Part shown: one piece after another, positions 1-11,634 of the stretch
Position numbering within the stretch: the stretch's first letter is position 1
How the letters are laid out: each line of letters opens with the position of its first letter
Origin: Helianthus annuus
Taxonomy: Eukaryota > Streptophyta > Magnoliopsida > Asterales > Asteraceae
Length of the DNA stretch: 64,000 nucleotides
Reading direction: 5' to 3'
Assembly: GCF_002127325.2 (NCBI RefSeq)
Contig: NC_035436.2
Span: forward strand, 106,043,591 to 106,107,590
The notes under the pieces: generated by a model
What the model saw: only the letters and a program-made list of their open reading frames with translations
What the model was told of the DNA's origin: nothing
Database searches by the model: none
Position numbers and translations under genes: made by a program

Positions 1-785
1 ACATATCACAAATCTTGCACATAAAAGTGGGTTGTACCCTATGCATTTACGGTTATACCTCCATTAAAACACAGCTGCACAACTTCGACTATTAACCGAG
101 ATTCGTCATGAAGTTCGTTCCAACGTTTGACAGAAACATCATTCAAACAAGGTAATATTTATCATTCATAATACTTCTTGATTAAATCTAACGGCTAGTT
201 ATTCTAAGGTGTTCATCTAGCTTTTATTTTCATGCATATCGTGCTTATCAACCAGCAAGTAATATCACTTCATCACACAACTCATTATAGTAACATATCC
301 CCTAGTACAATAAACAGTTAAACCAATTAACGGTATTCAAGCACTAACCGACTCAAGATGAAACTGAGGAGAATTTCGAGAGGGAGTGGGGCCTGTCTCC
401 GACTTCTAAGAAGGATGAGGGGGGTAGGGTTTGCAATAGGTTATCTAACATAACTCATAAACTTACGTATACATAAGAACTAGGAGGTGGGCCAAGTTAG
501 TTGATGATGGTGGCGGCCCAATAGAGAAAAAGTGTGTCAGTCCACTGATATGTGTTGTCCAATTAGGATTTGAAAGTCAAAACAATTGTCGGCCACTGAT
601 AATGTTTTGTTAATTGAGAATTTTTATTTTTATTTATTTATTTATTTGTTTATTTATTTTTTTTTTCAAACACTTGATATATGCAGCCCACTAATTCTAT
701 ATCCAATCATAGTTTAGAATTTAAATTGTTGTCAATTTAGATTATCACGTGTAAGTGAAAGACCCTGAAAATACGAGTTGTCACA
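1..785 (-). repeat. E1 3' LTR (partial)
   Basis: Near-identical to 6900-7683. It ends at TGTCACA (779-785), which is TGTGACA at the U3 start in element sense. The left part lies outside the window. There is no coding capacity. An A/T-rich stretch of repeated tttattta units at 625-663 differs slightly in length from the partner copy. Confidence 0.9.
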
Positions 786-886
786 TCATCCCCAACTTAA
801 AAGAAATTTCGTCCCGAAATTTGGTACGCACTCACTGAGGAAGCTAGGTAAGCTGTATTGTTCACTGGTTTTCCTGGGGTGTCACA
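786..886 (-). promoter_or_regulatory. E1 polypurine tract and duplicated 101-nt PPT/LTR-end module
   Basis: In element sense this stretch begins with a second LTR-like end, TGTGACACCCC (886 downward), and ends with a polypurine run AAGTTGGGGATGA just before the true LTR start at 785. It contains the inverted repeat AAATTTCG-tcc-CGAAATTT (804-822). A second copy of the inverted repeat, with gaatttcg arms, is at 906-924, next to a second purine run whose complement is tcatccacccgtt (887-899). In E1 the module is internal, because the 5' LTR ends at the inner terminus (7683). Confidence 0.8.
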
Positions 887-899
887 TCATCCACCCGTT

Positions 900-3065
900 G
901 ATTTGGAATTTCGTCCCGAAATTCCGCAGTAGTAGCTTCAGTCTCAGTAGTGGTTGCACGGTTTTCGAATAACTGGGGGTACTTTTCTTTCATTTGGTCT
1001 TCGCGTTCCCAGGTGTACTCTGGGCCACGTCAAGAGTTCCAACGAACTCGAACAAGAGGGATTCTCTTGTGTTTGAGGACCTTAACATCCCGGTCCGTGA
1101 TTTCTACAGGCTCCTCGACGAACTGCAACCGCTCGTCGATAGTGAGTTCCTTAAAAGGAATGATGATTGTCTCATCTGACAGGCACTTCTTCAGATTAGA
1201 CACGTGAAATACATTGTGAACTGCACCGAGTTCAGCTGGTAGGTTCAGTCTGTAGGCTACTGGGCCTATTCTTTCTATAATCTCAAATGGTCCGACATAT
1301 CGCGGATTTAGTTTACCCCGTTTGCTAAACGTACCACACCCTTCCAGGGTGAGACTTTAAGTAAAACCCGGTCCCCAACCTGAAATTCCAACGGTTTCTT
1401 ACGCTTATCCGCGTATGCTTTCTGACGGTCGCGTGCTGCCGCCATGCGTTGTCGTATTTGTGCAATCTTTTCTGTGGCGTCCACTACAATCTCTGGACCC
1501 GTAATCTGACTATCCCCCACTTCTGCCCAACAGAGAGGTGACCGACATTTACGCCCGTACAATTCCTCGAATGGAGCGGCTTGTATGCTGGTGTGATAAC
1601 TGTTATTGTATGAGAACTCCACCAAAGGGAGATGCTTTTCCCAGCCGTTGCCGAAATCGATAACACATGCTCGAAGCATGTCTTCTAGAGTTTGGATCGT
1701 GCGTTCAGACTGTCCATCCGTCTGAGGGTGATACGCTGTGCTCATGTCTAACCGTGAGACGAAAGACTTGTGCATCGCTTGCCATAGCTCTGACGTGAAT
1801 CGTGCATCCCGATCCGAAATGATGGAGATGGGCACCCCGTGCCTTGAAACAACTTCTTTAAGATAGATGTCTGCGAGAGTGGAGAACTTATCCGTTTCCT
1901 TTATAGCCAGGAAGTGTGCGGACTTGGTGAGTCGATCCACGATCACCCATATGGTATCATTCCCACGCTGGGATCTAGGTAAGCCCGTAACAAAATCCAT
2001 GGAAATTTCTTCCCATTTCCACTGTGGTATCCTGGGTTGTTGAAGTAGGCCTGCTGGTTTCTGATATTCAACCTTGACTCTCGCACAGGTCAAACACTTG
2101 CCGACGTAAGTAGCGATGTGGGCCTTCATGCTAGGCCACCAATATGTTGTTTTGATGTCGTGGTACATTTTATCCGACCCTGGATGTACCGAATAGCGAG
2201 ACTTGTGTGCTTCGTCCATCACAAGCTCTTGTAGACCGCCATAAAGTGGGACCCAAATACGCCCCGTTACATAGTAGGCGCCGTCTTCCTTTAGTTCCAT
2301 TCGTTGCCTTGAGCCGCGTAAAGCTTCAGCTTTGACGTTTTCAGGTTTCAATGCTTCTATCTGAGCATTTCGTATCTGCGCAGGAAGACTAGACTGAATC
2401 GTAAGCTGTAGCGCTCGCACGCGCTTAGGTAGAGTGTCTTTCCGACTGAGGGCGTCAGCCACAACATTGGCCTTGCCTGGATGGTACTTGATGGCGCATT
2501 CGTAGTCGTTCAGTAGTTCAACCCATCTCCGTTGACGCATGTTCAAATCCTTTTGCTTAAGAATATGCTCGAGACTCCTGTGATCGGTGTAAATCGTGCA
2601 CCTGGTACCGTACAGGTAGTGTCGCCATATCTTAAGCGCGAAGACCACAGCTCCCAACTCTAAATCGTGCGTCGTGTAGTTCCGTTCATGAATCTTGAGT
2701 TGACGCGAAGCGTAGGCAATAACTTTATCCCGCTGCATCAATACGCAACCAAGCCCCTGTATCGATGCGTCACAATATACTACAAAATCTTCCGTGCCCT
2801 CTGGCAATGAGAGAATAGGTGCGCTGCAAAGCCTATCTTTTAGGTATTGAAAAGCAGTTTCTTGGGAATCTCCCCAACGGTAGGTGACACCCTTCTGTGT
2901 CAGTAGTGTAAGTGGTTGCGTGATCTTGGAGAAGTCTTTGATGAACCGCCGATAATAACCTGCCAAACCCAAGAATTGGCGTATTTCCGTTGGTGTACGC
3001 GGTGCAGGCCAGTTCCTGATCGAATCAACCTTGGATGGATCGACATGAATCCCATCCTTGTTCAC
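900..3065 (-). pseudogene. E1 pol, 3' half: RNase H, integrase, chromodomain-like tail
   Basis: This would encode RNase H (start motif YCDAS), the integrase zinc-binding HHCC region (HPGSDKMYHD...CLTCARVK), the DDE core ([26 protein letters not shown]) and the GPY/F-type segment [13 protein letters not shown]. The open frame breaks near 1322, where the expected FGKRGKL segment reads LANGVN, a small frameshift. The downstream frame still shows the chromodomain-like [13 protein letters not shown] and [10 protein letters not shown]. Another frame disturbance lies near 1030. The integrase catalytic residues appear intact, but the polyprotein cannot be completed. It is co-linear with the RT fragment just upstream. 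Confidence 0.85.
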
Positions 3066-3975
3066 ACATGGCCTAAGAAGTGGACTTCACGAAGCCAGAA
3101 GTCACATTTCGAAAACTTGGCGTACAGCTGTTCCTTGCGAAGAAGTTCCAAAATAAGCCGTAGATGCTGCTCGTGCTCCTCCTGACTCTTGGAGTAAATC
3201 AAAATGTCGTCGATGAAAACGATGACGAACTTGTCAAGATAGGGTTTGCACACTCTGTTCATAAGATCCATGAAGACTGCAGGCGCGTTCGTAAGCCCGA
3301 ATGGCATGATAAGAAACTCGTAATGGCCGTAGCGAGTTCTGAATGCAGTTTTGGAGACGTCCTCATCCCGGACTCTCAGTTGATGGTAACCTGACCTCAA
3401 GTCTATCTTGGAGTAATAACACGACCCTTGTAACTGGTCGAATAGGTCGTCTATACGTGGAAGAGGATAACGATTCTTCACCGTCACTTTGTTGAGTTCA
3501 CGGTAGTCAATGCACATTCTGAACGTACCGTCTTTCTTCTTCACAAATAACACTGGAGCTCTCCAAGGCGAAGAGCTTGGACGAATAAAGCCCTTTTCCA
3601 AGAGCTCTTATAGCTGCTTCGACAGTTCTTCCAGTTCGGTTGGAGCTAAACGGTACGGTGCGCGGGCCATAGGTGCTGCTCCAGGAGCTAACTCAATCTG
3701 GAATTCGACTTGGCGGTGAGGCGGTAAACCGGGTAAATCTTCAGGAAACACCTGAGGAAAGTCACATACAACTGGAATATCCTCCAGCTTCTTTTCCTTT
3801 GCTGATGCGTCAGTGACAAGTGCCAGAATGGTCGTGTGCCCCTTTCGTAAACATTTCTGCGCCTTTAAGAAAGAAATGATGCCAACTACAGCACCACTCT
3901 TGTCGCCGTGGACTTCGAGAGGTTCTCGACTAGAACGAGGAATACGAATGACCTTTTCCTTGCATAGGATTTCTG
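3062..3975 (-). pseudogene. E1 reverse transcriptase with C-terminal protease remnant
   Basis: The frame 3601-3062 encodes the RT fingers and palm, with [28 protein letters not shown] and the catalytic [11 protein letters not shown] stop replaces Gln in the segment before [12 protein letters not shown] (near 3607). Upstream is the PR-RT linker ([22 protein letters not shown]). The protease active-site region itself is missing: the sequence jumps from a Gln-rich gag segment to the AEILCKEK segment that normally follows the protease. RT and the downstream RNase H are separated by a frameshift near 3062. Confidence 0.85.
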
Positions 3976-5076
3976 CTTGCTGTTGTTGCTGGCGATTCCG
4001 ATTTGCAGGCCGTGGGCTCCTGAATCCTTAGCTTCATGGCCCATCTCGAGACACCTCTGGCAACGTCCCTCGTTGCACTAATCACCGTGGTGTCTGTTGC
4101 ATTAGTTACACATTGGGCGAATTCCCCGATATCCACCCTGCCCCTGACCACCAGAAGTTGGCTGACTCGGCTCTGGTGATCACTATTCTTACGCTGCTGC
4201 TGTGCTTGAGACTGAACGGTAGCGGAACCCTTGCTGGAATACCCATCCCATTTCCGCTTGTGTGTCACTAGGAGTAGCGGGAGTAGCAGAAGTGATAGCG
4301 GTAGTAATAGCGCTGATACAACTAGGCAGCCTGTTCTGTTCCACTGCCTGATCCGTGAGGCGATGAGCAAGACGCTGAATGTCTTGGATATTGTCGAGGT
4401 TAGCCGATGTAGCATGGCTCTGAATCTCTGAGGCTAGACCCTTGAGGTACAATTCGATACGCTTGCTTGGAGGGTCCACCATGGTTGGACACAAGATGGC
4501 CAGTTCGTTCGACCGTTTCGTATAAGCTTCAATTTCTGACCCCGTCATTTTCAAATGGTAAAGCTCCACGTCCAACTTGTGGATGTCATCACGCGTGCAG
4601 TATTCCCTTTTTGATGAGTTCCTTAAAATCGTTCCAAGGGGTGGTGTTAGCAGCTGCCAGCCCTAATATCTGAACTTGCGTGTTCCACCAGGTTAGCGCG
4701 ATTCTTTCCAACGTAACAGTGGCGTACTTGACTCTGCGAGCCTCAGGGCATTCACACATCTCGAATACCGACTCGAGCTTCCCAAACCAATAGAGTAGTC
4801 CAAATGCTCCTTCTGTGTCACTGAATGTGCTTGGACGACAGTCCATGAAGTTCTTGAATGTGCAGATAGGTTGCTATGCGTTCTGACCCGTTGTGCGAGA
4901 AAGATAGGTCAAGGTTAAGCGCGAGAGTTGGGTCACGAGAGTAGGATCTAACATCCTAGGATAGGTCTGGAATAGCAGGTTATACCTCCTGCTTGTGCGG
5001 CTGCAAACGCCGCAGCAACTTGTTCGTTAATGAGAGCCGTCAACTGGGCTTGAGTCATGTTAACACGTCCAGACAT
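3976..5076 (-). pseudogene. E1 gag (degenerate, second zinc knuckle deleted)
   Basis: The ATG at 5076 opens a 30-codon first exon beginning MSGRVNMTQAQL, followed by a putative intron (4985-4888). The body continues as the retrotransposon Gag domain ([27 protein letters not shown]) and then a CCHC-type segment in shifted frames. Stops and frameshifts occur near 4589, 4575 and 4420. The gene is joined near 3976 to post-protease sequence, so the Asn-rich region and the second knuckle are absent. Compared with E3 gag, several hundred bases are missing. Confidence 0.75.
4888..4985 (-). other. putative gag intron, E1 copy (98 nt, acceptor mutated)
   Basis: In the sense strand, exon 1 ends GCAGGAG and the intron begins GTATAACC. 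The acceptor aligned with E3 and E6 reads ACAACGG instead of a terminal AG, so splicing here is probably lost. The position and length match E3 (97 nt), E5 (97 nt) and E6 (94 nt). Confidence 0.55.
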
Positions 5077-5317
5077 GATCGAACAGTAAAGGTAGCATAA
5101 GTATGAATGGTTCGCGAGTAGTGCGATGACAGAAAAGTGTAGGCACATAGGTGTTCTCAAGCAATAACAAGTAGTGAGCAAGGTAATGTAAGCATACTAC
5201 GAGCAAAGTTCTATGCAATTCTAGCATGTAGGCAATAAACATAAACCTTATTACATAGTATGTCGAGTCTTGCACGTGAAGTGAAGCGTCGTTGTGGATC
5301 GTTGAGAGCACTGTTCT

Positions 5318-5393
5318 GGTTATAGTCTGGTTTTAATAAAAACGTTTTCCCATATTAAAACCAAGTTCTCTATAACCAATGGCTCTGATACCA
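5318..5393 (-). promoter_or_regulatory. E1 primer binding site and adjacent stem-loop
   Basis: The plus-strand GGCTCTGATACCA (5381-5393) is the 3' end of plant initiator tRNA-Met, so the sense strand TGGTATCAGAGCC primes minus-strand DNA synthesis. It lies 3 nt from the 5' LTR. Next to it GGTTATAG (5318-5325) pairs with CTATAACC (5370-5377), enclosing a second inverted pair GTTTTAAT/ATTAAAAC. The same arrangement occurs beside the E6 primer site. Confidence 0.85.
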
Positions 5394-5685
5394 ATCTGTC
5401 ACACCCCCAAAATCCACCTGCGGAGTACCACCGCTTGGGAGCGTGACTGACCAGGATCAAGCCATCAATCATATTGAACATAGCATAAAATAAATAAGAT
5501 AATTCGTAAAACCCAAATCAATACGATTGATGTTCAAAACCAAACATAATATCAATAGCGGAAGCATTTAAGTAACCCAACATAGTTAATAGTTTTAAAT
5601 GTCATAACAGTTCAACATAGTAATCACGATCCTTGTCCACAACGACCTGCTCCTCCTTGTGCAAGCTCCATAAGTACCTAAGGTC

Positions 5686-6124
5686 CTGCAAGGCATGCAG
5701 CAGAGAGTCAACAACTAGTTGAGCGAGTTCACAGTTAACAGTTTAGTAACAGTATAGTGTGAGTAACAGTATAATCGTTCGTTTATAACATGTATCATAT
5801 TCCATCGCGGCCTCCCAGGCAGGTGTGCAAAGATATTAGGGGATGTTCTTCCCAAGTGTTCTAGACTAGGTTTATTAGTATCGCGGCCTACCAGGCAGGT
5901 GTGCGAAGGTTAGTAAGTTCAGTTCGCGGCCTTCCAAAGGCAGGTGTGCGAAGTCAGTCATAATATCGCGGCCAACCCTTGGCAGGTGTGCGAAGATCAA
6001 TTCAATAAGTGTTACTAGTCTAGTCGTATTCTTATCGTTAGGTTCTATCAACTGAGTATGTACAATAAAGTAATCCAAACCCATTCCCACCCTGGGAACC
6101 CATGCCTTGGCTGTGTGAACTCAC
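5686..6124 (-). other. putative LTR leader intron, E1 (439 nt)
   Basis: Sense donor CCAAAG|GTGAGTTCACAC and acceptor CATGCCTTGCAG|GACC. The donor and its flanks (GAGCAAACC before, GTTCACACA after) recur in the E3, E5, E6 and E10 LTRs. The interval contains the E1 hairpin array. This is inferred from sequence alone. Confidence 0.5.
5805..5994 (-). repeat. E1 LTR hairpin array, four units
   Basis: Units at 5805, 5881, 5923 and 5965 share tcgcg before and caggtgtgc(a/g)aag after a short hairpin. The arms differ but stay complementary: GCCT/AGGC, GCCT/AGGC, GCCTT/AAGGC and GCCAA/TTGGC, with three-base loops. The array lies inside the putative leader intron. Confidence 0.75.
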
Positions 6125-7683
6125 CTTTGGTTTGCTCGGTTAGACTTAGTTACTTGCTTAACAGTCGGTCACAAACGTCCTAACATGGTTACCGATAACA
6201 GTCAGTTCTACATGCACATGAACCACATTTTTCACATACAATTAATTCACATATTCGTTGTGCACATAAAGCACACTTACTGTACTTGTAATACACACAT
6301 GCACATTAACTCATGACAGTTAATCCATTACCCAGATATCATCAAGCAATTCACCTAACATGTAACGGGTCAAACATACTACATACATACACTAGCACTT
6401 TGTTCACATAGTCTTGCCTCATGTTACCTTTCACATAATACTCCTGTAATAATTCACATATGCAATGATTTATATTCATGTTCAGCACACACAAAATACA
6501 TCGGCTAATTAGTATACACTTAGATATGAAATGCGGGACCACCATAACTGGCCCAACTCTTGTGACAAAACCATAGGGACTGTGCGATCCTAACATAGTG
6601 TGCGATCACAATTCAAACATTCCTTAACTGTGAGTGGATTGTACCATGAAGAGATTCCAAAAAAGGATGTGGGCCGGTCTGCTAAATGTGCGGCTCCTCA
6701 TAATAGAATCATTGCTCACCCCCCACAATTAAATAGTTAAAGACAAACTTCTTGTACATTCAAGAAACCCAGATTCATATTTGATTCATATCACATGGAT
6801 TCATTTATTCAAAGTCATGCACATAAACACATTTATCATAACAGCTCATCACATTCTCAAGTTTTAATTTAAAAGACAAAAGCAAACTCTGTTACATTCA
6901 CATATCACAAATCTTGCACATAAAAGTGGGTTGTACCCTATGCATTTACGGTTATACCTCCATTAAAACACAGCTGCACAACTTCGACTATTAACCGAGA
7001 TTCGTCATGAACTTCGTTCCAACATTTGACAGAAACATCATTCAAACAAGGTAATATTTATCATTCATAATACTTCTTGATTAAATCTAACGGCTAGTTA
7101 TTCTAAGGTGTTCATCTAGCTTTTATTTTCATGCATATCGTGCTTATCAACCAGCAAGTAATATCACTTCATCACACAACTCATTATAGTAACATATCCC
7201 CTAGTACAATAAACAGTTAAACCAATTAATGGTATTCATGCACTAACCGACTCAAGATGAAACTGAGGAGAATTTCGAGAGGGAGTGGGGCCTGTCGCCG
7301 ACTTCTAAGAAGGATGAGGGGGTTAGGGTTTGCAATAGGATATCTAATATAACTCATAAACTTACGTATACATAAGAACTAGGAGGTGGGCCAAGTTAGT
7401 TGATGATGGTGGCGGCCCAATAGAGAAAAAGTGTGTCAGTCCACTAATATGTGTTGTCCAATTAGGATTTGAAAGTCAAAACAATTGTCGGCCACTGATA
7501 ATGTTTTGTTAATTGAGAATTTTTATTTTTATTTATTTATTTGTTTATTTATTTATTTTTTTTTCAAACACTTGATATATGCAGCCCACTAATTCTATAT
7601 CCAATCATAGTTTAGAATTTAAATTGTTGTCGATTTAGATAATCACGAGTAAGTGAAAGACCCTGAAAATACGAGTTGTCACA

Positions 7684-8500
7684 CACATGGGAAGTCGAAA
7701 ACTGAGAAGAGGGGGGGCCATGTGTGCCGACTTTTTCATGGAGGGGGGGGGGGTTAAGTTGTAAATTTGTGGTGTTGGATTGTAACTATTAGTTCAAGCT
7801 CAAGTATCTTGTTACATATGTTAATTAGTAGAGAAATAATGGGTGTTATGGTGAACGAGGATCATGACAAGCCCAGAAATAATTAAACAATGTGTTTGGC
7901 AAAATTTTGGTGTTCCGGGTAATGTCCAATTATCCAGTTAGATACTGTTCCGTTAATGTGTTTAATTATTCCTTAAAGTATCTTTTATATAACTTCTAGT
8001 GACCCTTTCAATTCCTGATACTTAGGAAAGCATACAGAATCATTTTGCCATATTTTTGCAAGTGACTAGCATATTTAAATGCTGAATTTTGTTTATAGGT
8101 GCAGAATTTTGCAGTTTAAGTTTGTTTTAGGCACTTTCTGGCACTTTAACTATCACCTAGTGATGCAGTTTAATGGTCCTCACTTCCTACACTCCCTACT
8201 AGTGTAGTATTTTGTCTCTGGCTCATACTGGCCTCAAATACATTGTCTGTCTATGTGCTGGCATTGTCAGCATGTATCTGAGTTACCCGCTCACTGTGCT
8301 AACTGTGCTTTGTGCATCAAGCTTGTCACTAAAGTTTATGTGTAATATATGAAGTGACAGTATGAAATGTGATGCATATGTATGTATGTAACAGAAATCA
8401 GGAAGCAGTTTAAATTGTCAGTTGTAATCAAGCACAGTCATTAAGCACATAATTAAGATTAATTAGTCGTACGGTACCTGTACTTGTGAGGGTTGTCACA
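7684..8500 (-). repeat. E2 3' LTR, right part
   Basis: It is homologous to 17939-18350 and continues to TGTCACA (8494-8500) beside the polypurine tract. The remainder lies left of E1, outside the window. Long G runs occur at 7747-7753. No gene is seen. Confidence 0.85.
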
Positions 8501-8537
8501 TTCTCCCCCCGTTAAGAAAATTTCGTCCCGAAATTTT
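8501..8537 (-). promoter_or_regulatory. E2 polypurine tract with perfect 9-bp hairpin
   Basis: The sense polypurine run AACGGGGGGAGAA (8501-8513) directly precedes the LTR. Next to it AAAATTTCG-tcc-CGAAATTTT (8517-8537) is a perfect inverted repeat that overlaps the pol stop region. Only one copy of the PPT/hairpin module is present here, unlike in E1, E3 and E6. Confidence 0.85.
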
Positions 8538-11500
8538 AGGTTCCGCTTCTAGCTGCAGGGGTCTTGGGGAATAAATGTGGGTACTTCTCTTTCATACGAT
8601 CCTCACGTTCCCACGTGAATTCTGGTCCATGTCGTGCATTCCATCGAACTTTGACGAGCTTGACACTACTCCTGCGTGTTTTGTTAACTTTCCAATCCGT
8701 AACCTCAATGGGTTCTTCAGTAAAGTGGAGTGTGTCATCAATATGAACTTTGTCAGCACGAATGACCACTGTCTCTTGAGTTGGACTCTTTTTCAGGTTT
8801 GATACATGGAATGTATCATGAACACCATTAAGTTCCGCAGGTAGGTCCAACTTGTATGCTACCAATCCAACCCTTTTTAGAATTTTGAATGGACCAATGT
8901 ATCGCGGATTCAACTTCCCACGCTTCCCGAAGCGTGCCACACCCTTCCAGGGTGAAACCTTCAATAAAACCATATCTCCCACATCAAATTCCAGCGGTTT
9001 CCTTCTTCGGTCCGCATAACACTTTTGTCGATCACGAACCGCCTTGATGCACTCTCGGATCTGTGCAACCTTGTCTGTCGTTTCCTGGACCAATTCCAGA
9101 CCAACTAATTGTCTATCGCCCGCATCAGCCCAACAAATCGGTGATCGACATTTGCATCGATAGAGAGCTTCGAACGGTGCGGCTTGAATACTTGCATGAT
9201 AACTGTTATTATACGAAAATTCAACCAATGGTAGGTGAGTGTCCCAACTTCCACCTAAATCCATTACGCAAGCTCGCAACATGTCTTCCAACGTTTGAAT
9301 TGTTCGTTCGCTCTGTCCGTCTGTCTGCGGGTGAAATGTTGTACTCAGGTTTAATTGAGAACCAAATGCTTCTTGAAAGGATTGCCAAATCCTTGACACG
9401 AATCTTCCATATCTAATAGAGATGATTGAGAGAGGCACTCCATGTCGTGTAACAATCTCTCTCATGTATATCTCAGCTAGTTTACTCGTGTTGTCCTTTT
9501 CCTTGATTGGCAAAAAGTGCGCAGATTTCGTTAAACGGTCTACTATTACCCAAATCGTATCGTGGCCCTTGGGCGTCCTTGGAAATTTTGTTATGAAGTC
9601 CATTGAAATCTGTTCCCATTTCCATTTGGTAATTTTAGGTTGCTGCAGAAGGCCTGAAGGCTTCTGGTACTCGACTTTCACTTTGGCAGAAGTTAAACAT
9701 TTACCAACGTATATCACAACATCGCCTTTCATTCTGGGCCACCAATAGAAATCCTTAAAATCTTGGTACATTTTATTCGCTCCTGGGTGAATCGAGTATC
9801 GAGATTTGTGAGCTTCATCAAAAATAACCTTCCTCAAACCACCAAACAAAGGAACCCAAATTCGTTTCATGAAGCATAAAGTTCCTTCCCCGTTTCGTAC
9901 CAACTGCTTCTCCATCCCACGAAGATACTCATCCTCAATATTCCTTTCTTTAAGAGCTTCTCTCTGCGCGGCACGAATGCGCAACGAGAGGTCTGTCTGG
10001 ACAATCATTTCTAAAGCCCTAACCCTTATGGGCTTGATCCTTTCTTTCCGACTCAGGGCATCGGCGACCACATTCTCCTTCCCTGGGTGATACTTGATTT
10101 CATAGTCGTAGTCATTCAATAGTTCAACCCAGCGTCTTTGCCTCATGTTAAGCTCCTTTTGATCAAATATGTGCTGCAAGCTCTTATGATCCGTATAGAT
10201 TGTACACCGTGTGCCATATAAGTAATGTCGCCAGATCTTCAATGCAAATACCACCGTGCCTAACTCCAAGTCATGTGTGGTATAATTCTTCTCGTGGACC
10301 TTCAACTGGCGAGAAGCATATGCTATAACTTTCTGTCGCTGCATCAACATGCAGCCTAAACCCTGACGTGAAGCATCGCAATATACCACGAAGTCGTCCG
10401 TGCCTTCGGGTAGTGATAAGATTGGTGCGTCACAAAGCTTGTTTTTCAACAGCTGAAATGCTTCTTCCTGTTTGTCTCCCCAATCAAACTTCTTATCTTT
10501 CTGTGTAAGAGAGGTCAGAGGTTGAGCGATTTTCGAGAAACCCTCAATGAACCTTCGATAATAACCAACCAAGCCTAAGAACTGTCGGATCTCGGTCGGC
10601 GTCTTTGGAGTCTCCCAGTTCTTGATCGCTTTGATCTTTGTGGGATCCACATGAATTCTATCTCCGTTAACCACATGACCAAGAAACTGGACTTCGCATA
10701 ACCAGAACTCACACTTCGAGAACTTTGCGTACAACTTCTCCTTTTTAAGTAGCTCTAAAATGGTTCTTAAATGCTGCTCATGCTCTTCCTTCGTCTTTGA
10801 GTAGATGAAAATGTCATCAATGAACACAATCACAAACTTATCGAGGTATGGCTTACAAACTATGTTCATCATATCCATGAATACAGCTGGCGCGTTCGTT
10901 AGCCCAAATGGCATAACTAAGAACTTGTAATGTCCATAACGAGTTCTAAAAGCGGTCTTGGGAATACTTTCCTCTTGTATCCTCAACTGGTGATAACCTG
11001 ATCGAAGATCGATGTTTGAATAAAAAATTGAACCTTGCAACTGATCGAATAAGTCATCAATTCTCGGCAAAGGATATCTATTCTTGATAGTCAACTTGTT
11101 CAGCTCCCGATAGTCGATACACATGCGGAAACTACCATCCTTCTTCTTAGCAAACAAAACTGGAGCTCCCAAAGGCGAGAAGCTTGGTCGGATAAATCCT
11201 TTGTCTACCAGCTCTTGAAGTTGCGTTGACAATTCTTGCATTTCCGAAGGTGCAAGTCGATAGGGTGCCTTAGCTACAGGCGCGGCGCCTGGAACTAAGT
11301 CAATATAAAACTCGACTTGTCTTTGTGGTGGCAATCCTCGCAATTCTTCTAGAAAGACTTCAGGATACTCCTCTATGACTGGAATGTCTTCTATCTTTGG
11401 CTCAGCGGCTTCTTTGTCAACGATATGTGCCAAGAAGGCAACACATCCCTTCCTTAAACACTTTCGAGCTTTTAAGCAGCTAATGATCCTCAATGGCGCA

Positions 11501-11634
11501 TCACGCTTTTCTCCATGAACTACAATCATCTCTCCATCTGCCATTGGGATACGAATGGTCTTCTCATGACAAACAACCTCGGCTTTGTTGCTAGATAGCC
11601 AATCCATCCCTACTACCACGTCGAAGCTTCCCAA
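8536..11634 (-). CDS. E2 pol: protease tail, RT, RNase H, integrase, chromodomain-like end
   Basis: An open frame of 1032 codons. It starts inside the protease tail ([12 protein letters not shown]), then RT ([30 protein letters not shown], catalytic [10 protein letters not shown] near residue 270), RNase H (DFVVYCDAS), integrase and a C-terminal PEFTWERED segment typical of this group. The frame is open but the integrase looks dead: the usual SDRD around the second catalytic Asp reads SIRY, and the second zinc-site Cys pair reads CLTSAK instead of CLTCAK. RT catalytic residues are intact. The Met at the apparent start is internal: homology continues upstream into the protease beyond a stop near 11743. 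Confidence 0.85.
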   Translation of the reverse strand: MGSFDVVVGMDWLSSNKAEVVCHEKTIRIPMADGEMIVVHGEKRDAPLRIISCLKARKCLRKGCVAFLAHIVDKEAAEPKIEDIPVIEEYPEVFLEELRGLPPQRQVEFYIDLVPGAAPVAKAPYRLAPSEMQELSTQLQELVDKGFIRPSFSPLGAPVLFAKKKDGSFRMCIDYRELNKLTIKNRYPLPRIDDLFDQLQGSIFYSNIDLRSGYHQLRIQEESIPKTAFRTRYGHYKFLVMPFGLTNAPAVFMDMMNIVCKPYLDKFVIVFIDDIFIYSKTKEEHEQHLRTILELLKKEKLYAKFSKCEFWLCEVQFLGHVVNGDRIHVDPTKIKAIKNWETPKTPTEIRQFLGLVGYYRRFIEGFSKIAQPLTSLTQKDKKFDWGDKQEEAFQLLKNKLCDAPILSLPEGTDDFVVYCDASRQGLGCMLMQRQKVIAYASRQLKVHEKNYTTHDLELGTVVFALKIWRHYLYGTRCTIYTDHKSLQHIFDQKELNMRQRRWVELLNDYDYEIKYHPGKENVVADALSRKERIKPIRVRALEMIVQTDLSLRIRAAQREALKERNIEDEYLRGMEKQLVRNGEGTLCFMKRIWVPLFGGLRKVIFDEAHKSRYSIHPGANKMYQDFKDFYWWPRMKGDVVIYVGKCLTSAKVKVEYQKPSGLLQQPKITKWKWEQISMDFITKFPRTPKGHDTIWVIVDRLTKSAHFLPIKEKDNTSKLAEIYMREIVTRHGVPLSIISIRYGRFVSRIWQSFQEAFGSQLNLSTTFHPQTDGQSERTIQTLEDMLRACVMDLGGSWDTHLPLVEFSYNNSYHASIQAAPFEALYRCKCRSPICWADAGDRQLVGLELVQETTDKVAQIRECIKAVRDRQKCYADRRRKPLEFDVGDMVLLKVSPWKGVARFGKRGKLNPRYIGPFKILKRVGLVAYKLDLPAELNGVHDTFHVSNLKKSPTQETVVIRADKVHIDDTLHFTEEPIEVTDWKVNKTRRSSVKLVKVRWNARHGPEFTWEREDRMKEKYPHLFPKTPAARSGT

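Larger units (their letters stand above)
1..7683 (-). mobile_element. E1: Tekay/Del-like Ty3/gypsy chromovirus retrotransposon, 3' end cut by window start
   Basis: Read on the minus strand the order is 5' LTR (7683-5397), primer site, gag, RT, RNase H, integrase, chromodomain-like tail, polypurine tract, 3' LTR (785 to beyond the window). The two LTR copies align over 1-785 and 6900-7683 with about 14 differences by eye. Immediately right of 7683 the sequence continues as E2 LTR (cacatggg), which matches the uninterrupted E2 LTR copy near 17939-17946. E1 therefore inserted into the E2 3' LTR. The coding region has stops, frameshifts and a deletion across the protease active site, so it is non-autonomous. 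Confidence 0.9.
5397..7683 (-). repeat. E1 5' LTR (2287 bp)
   Basis: It begins TGTCACACCCCC and ends TGTCACA. In element sense U3 starts at 7683 and U5 ends at 5397 next to the primer site. It contains a putative leader intron (6124-5686) and a four-unit hairpin array. The right end abuts E2 LTR sequence exactly. Confidence 0.9.
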
